DNA of 64,000 nucleotides, from positions 50,344 to 114,343 of the forward strand of contig NZ_JAKRCW010000007.1 in assembly GCF_022346425.1 (NCBI RefSeq). Direction: 5' to 3'. Position numbers and translations under genes: made by a program. Shown here in pieces: positions 34,334 through 42,328 of the stretch. The notes beneath the pieces were generated by a model that searched no databases, was not told the DNA's origin, and saw only the letters and a program-made list of their open reading frames with translations. Each line of letters starts with the position of its first letter. Within the stretch, counting starts at the first letter, position 1. Source of the stretch: Pseudoglutamicibacter albus. GTDB taxonomy: Bacteria > Actinomycetota > Actinomycetes > Actinomycetales > Micrococcaceae.

Positions 34334-35185
34334 TCACAACCAGAAACCAGCTGTGTTCAATTCTTGGGCGCTAAGTTCTATAACCTTACCGTCAGCGGCC
34401 GGATCAATACAGATCGCTAGGCCTGCTGGCAGGTATCGGCGGAACCATTCAACACTGGTTTGAGCGGCTCCAGCTTGCGGCTGAAAACGGAACACTTCAA
34501 GCGCTGATGTGAACAAGGGGCAAGCCACAACACCGCCGGGTGGCGCGCCGGCATAGCCTGCCACGGCGGCATCACCCGCCGAGGCACCGTTGCCCACACC
34601 GACGCCATCAGCTGGTTTGTTAACCAACTGCGGATACGGCTGCTCCCCCGGCCGAAGCCCGCTGCCGGGACTGAGCATATACACGATCTCGGCGCCAGGC
34701 TTGAGAAGCTCCTGGATCACTTCCCCCGCCGGGTGTTGATAGCCTTCCTCGCCCCGACGTAGCGCCGCTTTGAGACGGCCGAAACGCGAATATCCTGCCA
34801 CGTATTCATCAACAGGGTAGATAGCGATACCCGCTTCTTGCGGGTCTAATACAACGCAATGATCAGGATGCCGCGCAGCAAGGTATTCCAGTAGTTCATC
34901 CCCGAGCATGATGTTCACACCCGGGATTTCTTGCAACCCGATTCTGGCACACCACGCAGGTACTGCCTCGCGCCTGGTGTGCGCCGGAACCGCGAGCTGA
35001 CCCTCATGAACATAGGTCACCGGTTGCCCGAACTCGTTGACCGGCACGGCCACATAGGCCCCGTAGAACTCCGAAAGCAACCCCATCCATTGGTGTGGAG
35101 CTGGCTCTGCGAGCCACGCGGATACGGCGCGCTGCAAGTAGTGGGCACAGAGCCGGGCGCCGTGGGCAGTTTCGTACTGGTCCAT
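34334..35185 (-). CDS. SseB-like domain protein, function unknown
   Basis: A 283-residue protein without membrane segments. The N-terminal half (about 20-125) follows the SseB-family pattern: AVSAWLAEPAPHQWMGLLSEFYG, VAVPVNEFGQPVTY, LAVPAHTRREAVPAW, then IMLGDELLEYLA and VVLDPQEAGIAI. The C-terminal half has VIQELLKPGAEIVYMLS and ends VIELSAQELNTAGFWL, with a Gly/Ala-rich insertion (VGVGNGASAGDAAVAGYAG). SseB-domain proteins are common in actinobacteria without a firm function, and the name comes from a secretion chaperone. No strong ribosome site precedes ATG 35185. It sits 50 bases after an FHA protein gene and may be in the same operon. Confidence 0.7.
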   Translation of the reverse strand: MDQYETAHGARLCAHYLQRAVSAWLAEPAPHQWMGLLSEFYGAYVAVPVNEFGQPVTYVHEGQLAVPAHTRREAVPAWCARIGLQEIPGVNIMLGDELLEYLAARHPDHCVVLDPQEAGIAIYPVDEYVAGYSRFGRLKAALRRGEEGYQHPAGEVIQELLKPGAEIVYMLSPGSGLRPGEQPYPQLVNKPADGVGVGNGASAGDAAVAGYAGAPPGGVVACPLFTSALEVFRFQPQAGAAQTSVEWFRRYLPAGLAICIDPAADGKVIELSAQELNTAGFWL

Positions 35186-35192
35186 AGTTTTT

Positions 35193-35229
35193 CTACCGTA
35201 GAGTTTCTCTACCGTGCCGCTCCTACCGT
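35193..35229. repeat. Three ACGGTAG direct repeats before the SseB-like gene
   Basis: The plus-strand sequence CTACCGT starts at 35193, 35209 and 35223, 16 and 14 bases apart. They fill the gap between the FHA and SseB-like genes. The role is unknown. Confidence 0.5.
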
Positions 35230-35235
35230 GCAGGT

Positions 35236-35670
35236 TTAATGCTGGAGTGTTGTCCGCAATCCAACGTCACCTAACCAGATGATGTCGCCATCTTCAAGCG
35301 GTTCGGGGTTCTCTTCAACAGAAATATAGTCCTCGCCGCGTTGAACAAGGGTACCGTTTCCTGACCCGGCATCGCTCACTGAAGGCGGGGCGGACGGTGT
35401 CACCCACAGCTTCGCGTGCACGCGGGAGACACTTTTGTGCGGGTCTTGAACTGGCACACCGATCACGCCTTCTTCCCCGGCGTGCTCCCCGGGTTGCCGG
35501 CCGATGAGCGCGTCAGCTGTGATACGGACGCGGGCACCGTCCGGGTGGGTCAACTCAACATACGCGCTATCCGGCGGTAGTGGATCCCACACGGGCAGGG
35601 AGCGGGCAACACGGTTCAGGGTCTCCGGCGTGGTGACGTCCACCCCGCCGGATTCAGGTTGATGCGGCAT
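35236..35670 (-). CDS. Small FHA-domain protein
   Basis: A 144-residue protein with one FHA domain (about 50-140). The motif pattern is intact: ALIGRQPGE, the Ser/His core KSVSRVHAKLW and DAGSGNGTLVQRG, followed by PLEDGDIIWLGDVGLR. It should bind phospho-threonine. The N-terminus (about 40 residues, Pro-rich) has no known module. ATG 35670 shares one base with the stop of ddh (TAATG), so it is translated as part of a ddh-FHA-SseB unit. Its phosphorylated partner is unknown. Confidence 0.82.
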   Translation of the reverse strand: MPHQPESGGVDVTTPETLNRVARSLPVWDPLPPDSAYVELTHPDGARVRITADALIGRQPGEHAGEEGVIGVPVQDPHKSVSRVHAKLWVTPSAPPSVSDAGSGNGTLVQRGEDYISVEENPEPLEDGDIIWLGDVGLRTTLQH

Positions 35671-36647
35671 TAGATGTCTCGCTCTACGAGCTCATCGAGG
35701 GAGGTCGGCGAAAGCAGATATGGCGGAACTTCAAGAACCGTGACCGCTCCTTTGCGACCTTCAGCAGCCAAGCGTGCCGCCGCGCGGCCGTAAGCGACCT
35801 GTACTGCTGCGGTGAAATCCGGATTGGCTTCCAGGTCCAGTGAATATTCGATGGTGGCTCGGCTACCTTCGAGGTCACCGGTTGTGATCACGCGGCCGCC
35901 GTGCGGCATTCCTTGGTGGTCACGTAGGAACTCTTCTTCAGAGATGAAGTTCACTTCGGTCTTGTATGGCTCGAAGTAATCCGGCATGGTCACGATGGTC
36001 TCGCGGATCCGCTCATGCTCGGATTCCTCCGCGACGATGTAGCAGCGGCGCTCATGCGCCTCATACTTGTTGATGTTCTCGCCTTCGCCTGCACGGGCGG
36101 CTTCGATCGCGTCCGTTGCTGGAACGGTGTACTGGACGCCATACTTCACGCCTTCTACACGGCGGACCGCATCCGAGTGCCCCTGCGATAAACCGGTTCC
36201 CCAGAAGCTGTTCTGCTGGGCTTTCGGGAAGAATGCCTCCCCCATCGTACGGTTGAGGGAGAACATTCCCGGATCCCATCCTGTGCTGATCAATGCGACG
36301 TTGCCGCCCTTCTTGGCGGCTTCATCCATGGCTTTGCGGTGCTGTGGGATCAACGTGTGGTTGTCGTAGGTATCAACCGTGGTGAAGTTCTCGGCGAATC
36401 CGGGCGCTTGCTCCGGGATGTCAGTTGCGGAGCCGAGGCACAAGAACAGGACATCGATCTGGTCCGAGTATTCGGAGGCTTGCGCTGCCGGGAAGACTGG
36501 AGTTTCGGTTTCGAGGGAATCACGGCGGGAGAAAATGCCGACCAATTCCATGTCGGGTTGCTGCTGGATAAGCTTTTCAACACTGCGGCCGAGGTTGCCG
36601 TAGCCGACGATGCCGGTGCGGATAGTTCGTTGCGTTTCTGTAGTCAT
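35670..36647 (-). CDS. ddh: meso-Diaminopimelate D-dehydrogenase
   Basis: A 325-residue NADP enzyme that makes meso-diaminopimelate directly from tetrahydrodipicolinate, ammonia and NADPH, bypassing the succinylase steps of lysine and cell-wall synthesis. The NADPH motif GYGNLGRSVEKLI, LCLGSATDIPEQAP, NVALISTGWDPGMFS, GLSQGHSDAVRRV and GMPHGGRVITTGD all match the corynebacterial Ddh closely. ATG 36647 has GGAGGG upstream; the frame continues to 36719 without a ribosome site. Ddh is uncommon among actinobacteria outside Corynebacterium and a few relatives. The gene is cotranscribed with an FHA and probably an SseB-like gene and is divergent from ogt. Confidence 0.95.
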   Translation of the reverse strand: MTTETQRTIRTGIVGYGNLGRSVEKLIQQQPDMELVGIFSRRDSLETETPVFPAAQASEYSDQIDVLFLCLGSATDIPEQAPGFAENFTTVDTYDNHTLIPQHRKAMDEAAKKGGNVALISTGWDPGMFSLNRTMGEAFFPKAQQNSFWGTGLSQGHSDAVRRVEGVKYGVQYTVPATDAIEAARAGEGENINKYEAHERRCYIVAEESEHERIRETIVTMPDYFEPYKTEVNFISEEEFLRDHQGMPHGGRVITTGDLEGSRATIEYSLDLEANPDFTAAVQVAYGRAAARLAAEGRKGAVTVLEVPPYLLSPTSLDELVERDI

Positions 36648-36783
36648 TTTGAGTGCCCTCCGTATGTTGTGTGAAGCCATATGGCGGTTCACCTGACGAA
36701 CTATTCTAAAACCACACACTTATTTGGTCCTTGATGTGACGACGCACGGCGTCATCTGCATCACAAAGCCCGGGAGTATGAAC

Positions 36784-37326
36784 ATGTCTCAACCGTTGCT
36801 TGGTGTGGCCGCGGTAGCTGAACTTCCATCTGCCATCGGGACGCTCGTGGTCTCAGCGACGCCTTTAGGGATTGCTCGCCTCGAGTTCAAGCACCGCGTT
36901 ACCTCGTGTGCAGAAGATGGGATAGAAAGCCTACTTTTAGAGGCCGAGCCTGGGCACCGTGAGCAGGCTCAAGCGTGGGCGGATGAGGCTGTGAAGCAGC
37001 TCGATGAGTATTTCATGCTCAAACGGGAGGGGTTCGATGTCCCGCTGGATGGACCGCACGGCGATGGGTTCCGGGTTAGAGCCCAGCGGGCGCTCTCCCA
37101 GATTCCTTACGGGTCTACGCTCACGTATGCGCAGCTAGCTGAGGCGGCCGGTAACGCCTCTGCGGTACGCGCCGCGGGTACCGCGTGTGCCAGCAATCCG
37201 TTGCCGATACTGTTGCCTTGTCATCGTGTGGTCCGATCAGATGGTCGTCTCGGCGCATACCTAGGTGGCGAGCAAGCTAAGAAGCATCTGCTGCAGATGG
37301 AAAGCGTGGGCCTCACAGGCCGCTAA
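36784..37326 (+). CDS. ogt: Methylated-DNA--protein-cysteine methyltransferase
   Basis: A 180-residue suicide repair protein that removes methyl from O6-methylguanine onto its own Cys. The active site is PCHRVV with Cys146. The helix-turn-helix that inserts into DNA includes IPYGSTLTYAQLAEAAGNASAVRAAGTACASNPL, with the Arg finger in AVRAAG. The domain is about 165 residues long, the usual Ogt size, without the Ada regulatory part. ATG 36784 is seven bases from GGGAG; the ATG at 36778 is too close. It is divergent from ddh and convergent with the VOC gene. Confidence 0.93.
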   Translation: MSQPLLGVAAVAELPSAIGTLVVSATPLGIARLEFKHRVTSCAEDGIESLLLEAEPGHREQAQAWADEAVKQLDEYFMLKREGFDVPLDGPHGDGFRVRAQRALSQIPYGSTLTYAQLAEAAGNASAVRAAGTACASNPLPILLPCHRVVRSDGRLGAYLGGEQAKKHLLQMESVGLTGR

Positions 37327-37401
37327 ATCTGCGCAGACACCCACCAGCTACAGCAAACACGGCGTCACTGCGCAGGCCCTGCTGGCTGTGCTGTTAAAAC
37401 A

Positions 37402-37436
37402 GTTGGTGCACATCCTCAACGAGGGTGTGCACCAAC
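37402..37436. terminator. Terminator between ogt and the VOC gene
   Basis: A 16-bp stem (37402-37417 with 37421-37436) has one G-U pair and a three-base loop. On the minus strand it is followed by TGTTTTAAC, so it should stop the VOC transcript; it lies 75 bases after ogt as well. Confidence 0.75.
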
Positions 37437-37457
37437 AACCGCTTGTCTCCAGTCTGT

Positions 37458-38231
37458 CTAGAGCACGGGGTATCCGGAGCCGATCAGGAAGCGTGCACCG
37501 CCTGGGTCGATCACGGATGCGACTGCGCCGATGTTCGTTTCGGTTGGGAAGCTTGCGGCGCGTCCGCCGAGGTGGGCGACTACATCGATTTGTGCTGCAG
37601 CGTTAGCGACACCCCAGTAGATACGCCAGGTTGCCGGGATGTTGTCTTTGAGGACTTTCGAGGCGTTCATGATGCCGGCTACCGGGCCTGACTCTTCGCC
37701 CTGCAGGGTCACGTATTCGTGGCCGACGACATCAGATACGTTTTGGACTTTCCAGCTATAGACGTCTTGGAAGAATTTGACGGTGCCTGGGAAGTTCCGT
37801 GAGTAGAGTTCGTGCCAGTACGGGGCGCCTGCCTTGTAGTAGACCTCGTAGCCTTGGTGCTCGCCGATCTCCAAGAGGCCCATGACTGCGGCGAGCTCAC
37901 CTGGGCTGTCAGCCACCAGTGCGACCCGGCCGAGGCCTGGACGGTTCTGGGCTTCTTCGAGGACGACGCCGCCGGCTTCTTTGACGCGTTCGATTGCGTC
38001 ATCGACGGAGGCTACAGCGATGTAGGTGATCCATTCGTCCGGACGGGACTCATCCACTTTGTCGACGATTGAGGCGACGGCGCGGCCGCGGATCAACGCG
38101 GTGGTGAGTCCCTCACGGTCTTCGTATTGCCATTCGAGTAGGCCCGTGTAGAAGTCGAGGGCTTCGCGCCTAACAGATGTCCGGAGTTCGAGCCAGCATG
38201 GTTGCCCTTCGATAAAGCGACCAATCTCCAT
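37458..38231 (-). CDS. Two-domain VOC (glyoxalase/bleomycin-resistance fold) protein
   Basis: A 257-residue protein with two tandem VOC domains. The first (about 8-120) begins PCWLELRTSVRREALDFYTGLLEW and ends VALVADSPGELAAVM. The second (about 130-257) begins GAPYWHELYSRNFPGTVKFFQDVYSW and ends VIDPGGARFLIG. Each domain has the typical betaalphabetabetabeta layout. The His/Glu metal ligands are not all in conventional positions, so metal binding is uncertain. Similar two-domain VOC proteins are usually annotated as hydroxylase-like in Streptomyces, with no proven activity. The start ATG 38231 follows GGAAGG. Confidence 0.83.
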   Translation of the reverse strand: MEIGRFIEGQPCWLELRTSVRREALDFYTGLLEWQYEDREGLTTALIRGRAVASIVDKVDESRPDEWITYIAVASVDDAIERVKEAGGVVLEEAQNRPGLGRVALVADSPGELAAVMGLLEIGEHQGYEVYYKAGAPYWHELYSRNFPGTVKFFQDVYSWKVQNVSDVVGHEYVTLQGEESGPVAGIMNASKVLKDNIPATWRIYWGVANAAAQIDVVAHLGGRAASFPTETNIGAVASVIDPGGARFLIGSGYPVL

Positions 38232-38323
38232 GTCATCACCTTCCTTGGATCAGGTTGAACACATTCTGTACTTCCTACTCCGAGCCTATCCTTTCACCCC
38301 AGTGAAGTGGGACACGTTAAGAG

Positions 38324-38364
38324 GAAGTGCCCCCGCCGGTCGGTTTGACCTGCGAGGGCACTTC
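38324..38364 (-). terminator. Hairpin after the adhesin gene
   Basis: GAAGTGCCC (38324-38332) pairs with GGGCACTTC (38356-38364), with a 23-base loop that can fold further. It lies 40 bases after the stop of the surface protein gene and ends in CTCTTAAC on the minus strand. Confidence 0.6.
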
Positions 38365-38403
38365 GCTGTGCTTGAACATTATGCTCAAGCAGTTACAGCA
38401 TCA

Positions 38404-40641
38404 TTAGCCGTTCTTCCGCTTACGTACTACGAGAAGCGTTGCGCCACCAGCAGCGAGCAGAAGTGCTACGCCGAGGCCTACAGCGACATTCTCGACACCG
38501 GTTGATGCGAGACCTGGCTTCTTGCCTGGCTCTTCCGGAGTATCGGTTTCGGTTGGCTCTGGAGCTGGAGTCTCAGACTCAGATGGCTCTGGGGTTGGCT
38601 CCTCAGAAGGTTCTGGGGTTGGCTCCTCAGAAGGCTCTGGGGTTGGCTCCTCAGAAGGTTCTGGGGTTGGCTCCTCAGAAGGTTCTGGGGTTGGCTCCTC
38701 AGAAGGTTCTGGGGTTGGCTCCTCAGATGGCTCCGGGGTTGGCTCCTCAGAAGGTTCTGGGGTTGGCTCCTCAGATGGCTCCGGGGTTGGCTCATCAGAT
38801 GGCTCTGGCTCCTCAGAAGGTTCCGGGGTTGGCTCATCAGATGGCTCTGGCTCCTCAGAAGGTTCCGGGGTTGGCTCATCAGATGGCTCTGGCTCCTCAG
38901 AAGGTTCCGGGGTTGGCTCATCAGATGGCTCTGGCTCTGGCTCTTCAACCGTGGTTGGGTTTTCGAGCTTGATCTCCTTGGTCTTATCGCCCTCAACCGT
39001 TACGAGGATGTCGTCGCACAGTTCATCGCCGATGAAGAACTTCGGCTCACCGTAGATGACCTTCTTGCCGTCTTCGGTTTCGAAGTCAGCTGGCTTCTCT
39101 TCGGTCAGGCGGACCTTGGTGCCTGCAGGAACGTCCTCAGGAAGGGACACGGTCTCGCCGTTCTTGACGGTGAGAGTGCCAGACTTCTCTTCGCCATCGA
39201 GCTCGTAGGAGTACTTGACGTTGTACTCGGTGTCTGCAGGAACGAGGTCAGCACCGTCGCCGGTTACCGCCTTGGTAACGGACAGGTTGCCGTTCTGGAC
39301 CTTCTTCTCAGCCTTGTTGACCAAGGTCAGCTTGGCTGGCTCGTTGGTTGCTGGGGTAACGCTGAACGAACCGTCTTCGTTCTTGGTTACGCCGTCACCG
39401 GTGATCTCGTAGTCGCCCCACTCGATACCGTCAACCTCTGGAAGGTTGACTTCGGTGATCTTGAACTCGGTGCCGATCTTGTAGCGCTTGGAGTTCACGC
39501 GGTTCTCTTCACCGGCTTCGAGTTCGAGGGTGTCCTCTTCACCTGCAGCGGTGTACTTCACGGTGTACTTGGTGCCTGCTGGAACCTGGTCTGCACCGTT
39601 ACCTTCAACTGCCTTGGCGATGGAGAAGCGGGTGTATTCCTTACCGGAACCAGTACCGCCACCGATTGCGGTGTAGGTGAAAGTCGCCTCAGCGTCCTTG
39701 CCGTTGACCTTTGCGGTGTTCTTGAAAACGTCGCCTTCGAAGGCCTTGCCGTCCATCTTGGTCCAGTAAAGGATGCGGTACTGAACGCGCTTATCGGTTG
39801 GAACGTTCCTCACCGTGACAGTGAAGTTGGTGCTGCCTTCAGCAATGTTGGTCTCGAAGTCAGCTGGGTCAACAGGTGCCCAGTCTTCACCTTCAACGAA
39901 GGTGCCGTCCTCGGCAACGTTGCGGTATTCGACCTCAATATCGAAGTTGTTGGCCTTGTGACGCTCGAACTCGGTGTTATCAACGATCGCGTCAGTAACG
40001 GTCACAGTACCGTCTTCGGCGACGGTGTTAGGGAACTGGATACCCCAAGCGATCACGTCGGCACCATGCTTGGTGCGTGCGCTGTACTTGTATGGGTCAT
40101 CAGCTGCGTGGCCTGGGCCTACAGGGCCGATGCCGCCGTCACCTGGGATTGGAACAGGGACGGTCTTGCCGTCGATGATGAAATCAGCGGTGTTGTTGTC
40201 GCTCTGCTCGTCGAGGGTTGCGAGGAACCACAGTTCGCCGCCTACGTCTTCCTTGCCGTTGACGAAGTCAGTCAGGGTGCAGGTGACAGTTGGCGCTGGC
40301 TCGTTCGTAACCTTACAGTTAGCAACGGTTTCGCCTGTTTCCTTATCTGGAACCGAAAACTCACCGTTACCGTAGTTAGAGAATTCCTTCGGCAGGGTCA
40401 TGCCGAAGGTTTCGCCAGCCTGTGCTCCGTTTGGAACGTTCCACTTTGCCGTGACCTTTACTTCGTCATCGACACGTGCCTGGCCGCCATCTTTATCCTT
40501 GAACGTCACGTTGACGTCGGACATGGCGCCTGGGTAAGTGAAATCAGGTGCTGCCTGGGCTGGGGTGATTCCAACCAGGGATGCCGCACCCAGGAGCATC
40601 GCCAAAAGCAGGCCACCTAGCCTACTTTTCTTTGTTTTCAT
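38404..40641 (-). CDS. Repeat-rich cell-wall-anchored surface protein (adhesin)
   Basis: A 745-residue secreted protein. The signal peptide has the basic start MKTKKSR, a hydrophobic core and a cut after QAA. An N-terminal adhesin-type Ig fold (about 32-335) is followed by two DUF5979-like beta-sandwich domains (about 345-445 and 450-555), each starting with FSIAKAVEGNGADQVPAGT or LSVTKAVTGDGADLVPADT. Then comes a Pro/Glu/Ser-rich stalk made of 8- and 14-residue repeats. The end has the sorting signal LASTG, a hydrophobic helix and the basic tail RKRKNG; LAxTG suits sortase E-type enzymes in high-GC Gram-positives. ATG 40641 follows AGGAAGGA. No sortase gene is in the window. The upstream 40642-41028 shows no gene. 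Confidence 0.9.
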   Translation of the reverse strand: MKTKKSRLGGLLLAMLLGAASLVGITPAQAAPDFTYPGAMSDVNVTFKDKDGGQARVDDEVKVTAKWNVPNGAQAGETFGMTLPKEFSNYGNGEFSVPDKETGETVANCKVTNEPAPTVTCTLTDFVNGKEDVGGELWFLATLDEQSDNNTADFIIDGKTVPVPIPGDGGIGPVGPGHAADDPYKYSARTKHGADVIAWGIQFPNTVAEDGTVTVTDAIVDNTEFERHKANNFDIEVEYRNVAEDGTFVEGEDWAPVDPADFETNIAEGSTNFTVTVRNVPTDKRVQYRILYWTKMDGKAFEGDVFKNTAKVNGKDAEATFTYTAIGGGTGSGKEYTRFSIAKAVEGNGADQVPAGTKYTVKYTAAGEEDTLELEAGEENRVNSKRYKIGTEFKITEVNLPEVDGIEWGDYEITGDGVTKNEDGSFSVTPATNEPAKLTLVNKAEKKVQNGNLSVTKAVTGDGADLVPADTEYNVKYSYELDGEEKSGTLTVKNGETVSLPEDVPAGTKVRLTEEKPADFETEDGKKVIYGEPKFFIGDELCDDILVTVEGDKTKEIKLENPTTVEEPEPEPSDEPTPEPSEEPEPSDEPTPEPSEEPEPSDEPTPEPSEEPEPSDEPTPEPSEEPTPEPSEEPTPEPSEEPTPEPSEEPTPEPSEEPTPEPSEEPTPEPSEEPTPEPSEEPTPEPSESETPAPEPTETDTPEEPGKKPGLASTGVENVAVGLGVALLLAAGGATLLVVRKRKNG
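38579..38944. repeat. Tandem repeats coding for the adhesin stalk
   Basis: Nine 24-bp units run from 38579 to 38794 and three 42-bp units (18 plus 24) from 38795 to 38920, then a partial unit. They encode EEPTPEPS and EEPEPSDEPTPEPS. Third-base differences are few, which points to recent expansion. Confidence 0.93.
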
Positions 40642-41028
40642 GCAATTTTCCTTCCTGAGGTGAACGCCTTCCTTAGACCGAGCTTTAGCGGTTTGCTCAA
40701 CTGCTAAGAAAGACTGCATGAACTTCATGGACTAAGCGCAACAAGCGGCTCACGCGAGTGGTGGCTAGTCTTGTTACCGCTTACAACCTTACAGAATACA
40801 GGAAGTTTGATGATCATGCATGCGCCGAATCTATATGTGACTACCATCAAGTACCTGTTACGCCTTGATTGTTGATTTGTTTCGAGTACTTTTCGCCGAT
40901 TTCGCGCCGAATATCTGGGGATCTGTATAGATCTCACAGAATTACTTCACAGGGCATATATTTCATAGCTTCAACTTCACCACCCCGTCACGTAGGTCGA
41001 TACGAGGTGGTTGACGCCAGAACGACTG

Positions 41029-41289
41029 ATGACGAAATACACCGATGTCAACGGCGTCGCATTTACCGACGCAGACGTGCAGCGCTGGGCGGACGAAGCC
41101 GAAGCCGGATTCCCTGACTCGACCCTGACTAAAGAAACTCCCGCTTGGATTCGCACTGACCCGATGGAAGTTCACAGCGTGCGCGTCCCAGCACAGCTTT
41201 GGAAGCTTGTTGAGACCGAGGCAAAACGACGCGGAATGTCAACAAGCGAGTACGCGAGAGAAGCATTGACCCGTAGTCTCAGCGCATGA
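41029..41289 (+). CDS. Ribbon-helix-helix (CopG/MetJ type) protein, antitoxin-like
   Basis: An 86-residue protein. The C-terminal 40 residues have a ribbon-helix-helix pattern: MEVHSVRVPAQLWKLVETEAKRRGMSTSEYAREALTRSL, a strand, helix, Gly-Met turn, helix. The N-terminus (DADVQRWADEAEAGFPDSTL) is acidic and typical of actinobacterial RHH proteins annotated as antitoxin-like. It likely binds DNA as a dimer. The ATG at 41029 fits the family start MTKYTDVNG; a TTG at 41011 is a weaker alternative. No ribosome site is clear. Its stop overlaps the next small ORF by four bases (ATGA). Whether it is an antitoxin depends on that ORF. Confidence 0.75.
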   Translation: MTKYTDVNGVAFTDADVQRWADEAEAGFPDSTLTKETPAWIRTDPMEVHSVRVPAQLWKLVETEAKRRGMSTSEYAREALTRSLSA

Positions 41290-41393
41290 TGATTCGCCTG
41301 GCCACCCTTGTTCTTGCGGCCATCAAAGACGCTAAATCCGAGGCCCGCGAGCGACGCCACCGACTACCAGTTCTAGGACGCACAGCTAGATAA
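41286..41393 (+). CDS. Tiny ORF coupled to the ribbon-helix-helix gene (35 aa)
   Basis: A 35-codon frame starting ATGATG at 41286, overlapping the upstream stop, encodes MMIRLATLVLAAIKDAKSEA and a basic tail RERRHRLPVLGRTAR. It has a short hydrophobic N-terminus and basic C-terminus, like some small membrane-active toxins and like cell-penetrating peptides, but matches no family I know. The overlap and a terminator just downstream (41409-41447) support a real two-gene unit. It could also be the decayed start of a longer toxin gene. Confidence 0.4.
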   Translation: MMIRLATLVLAAIKDAKSEARERRHRLPVLGRTAR

Positions 41394-41408
41394 AACCTAG
41401 ATAGAACA

Positions 41409-41447
41409 CTGGCGGGGTCACAACAACAACTGTTGTGACCCCGCCAG
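41409..41447. terminator. Perfect 17-bp hairpin between the RHH unit and tRNA-Pro
   Basis: Arms 41409-41425 and 41431-41447 are perfect complements with loop ACAAC. It lies 16 bases after the small ORF and just after the 3' end of tRNA-Pro, so it can end both transcripts. A T-tract is missing on both sides. Confidence 0.75.
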
Positions 41448-41457
41448 CGATATAACG

Positions 41458-41534
41458 TGGTCGGGCTAGCCGGATTTGAACCGACGACCTCTTGTCCCCC
41501 AGACAAGCGCGCTACCAAGCTGCGCCATAGCCCG
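41458..41534 (-). tRNA. tRNA-Pro (anticodon GGG), CCA encoded
   Basis: The minus strand folds as a complete cloverleaf. The acceptor CGGGCTA pairs with TAGCCCG, D-arm GCGC, anticodon arm CTTGT-CTGGGGG-ACAAG with anticodon GGG, T-arm GTCGG-TTCAAAT-CCGGC, discriminator A and encoded CCA at 41460-41458. It reads CCC and CCT proline codons. The 218-base stretch from 41535 to 41751 shows no other feature. Confidence 0.95.
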
Positions 41535-41751
41535 CAACCCATCCAGCACTGTATAGGCTCTACCCAAACAAGGTGGGACGGACTCGGATCAACCGTACAC
41601 TATGCCGCGATGACGCGACCAATCGATGGCAGTCCCGCGCGGCTCATCAGCAGATGAGACAATGATGACGATCAACAACTCAGAACAATCGCGGATCAAT
41701 CACAGATCACTGACGCTTCGATTATGGATCGCAAAACACTGAAAGGCCCGT

Positions 41752-42189
41752 ATGTTCACCCGCCACGCCTCAACACCTGCTCATCGCTTGCCCAAGATGC
41801 TCGGGGCCGGTCTTGCTACAACGTTGATCGGGGCGGGCCTCACCGGTTGTGGCGCCGAAACCGTGGAAGTCGAGTTCCGCGTCATCGCCGTGGAAACCGG
41901 AACCCAACCCCAAACCACCACAACCAACCCGGCCGACCTCACCTCAATGGATTGGAAGCTCGGCCCAGCAATCGGCGGTGAACACGGCACACTCGACACC
42001 GCAACCACCGAACCGATCGTTGTGAAACGTGAAAGCAACGACCTCTCCGACGTGCGCGTGAGCTTCGACGTGCCACAAGCCGCGCACCTGGCAGCAAAAT
42101 GCACCATCCTCATCAACGGTGAAGTCGTGGCTGAACACCAAGACAACGTCAAACCCGGCCGCGCCCTCTGCACCTACGTAGACCAGTAA
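41752..42189 (+). CDS. Predicted lipoprotein of unknown function
   Basis: A 145-residue protein. A basic start (RHASTPAHRLPK) and hydrophobic helix (MLGAGLATTLIGAGLTGC) end in a lipobox LTGC, so it is probably a membrane-anchored lipoprotein exposed outside. The mature part has a Thr-rich stretch (TQPQTTTTN), two Cys (in AKCTILINGE and RALCTYVD) that could pair, and several beta-like segments. No domain is recognised. ATG 41752 follows GAAAGG. A small hairpin (GTCAC-TTC-GTGAC) lies at 42226-42238 after it. Confidence 0.65.
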   Translation: MFTRHASTPAHRLPKMLGAGLATTLIGAGLTGCGAETVEVEFRVIAVETGTQPQTTTTNPADLTSMDWKLGPAIGGEHGTLDTATTEPIVVKRESNDLSDVRVSFDVPQAAHLAAKCTILINGEVVAEHQDNVKPGRALCTYVDQ

Positions 42190-42328
42190 ACACAGCAGAA
42201 GCTATTGCCGCCTGTTCCTGCTTGCGTCACTTCGTGACTTTATCCCCCATAAGCGGCCAGAAAGGAGTAAGGTCTTCGCTCATGATGTGAGCTCCTCACG
42301 CGTTCTCTACACAAGCGAAGGGCACCCC

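Noticed and set aside
38579..38944. Repeat array as a CRISPR
   Set aside because: The units have no spacers, encode a continuous Pro-Glu-Ser stalk in the adhesin frame, and no cas gene is present.
38439..39055. Long antisense frames over the adhesin repeats
   Set aside because: They arise from the repeat composition, with no ribosome site or family match.
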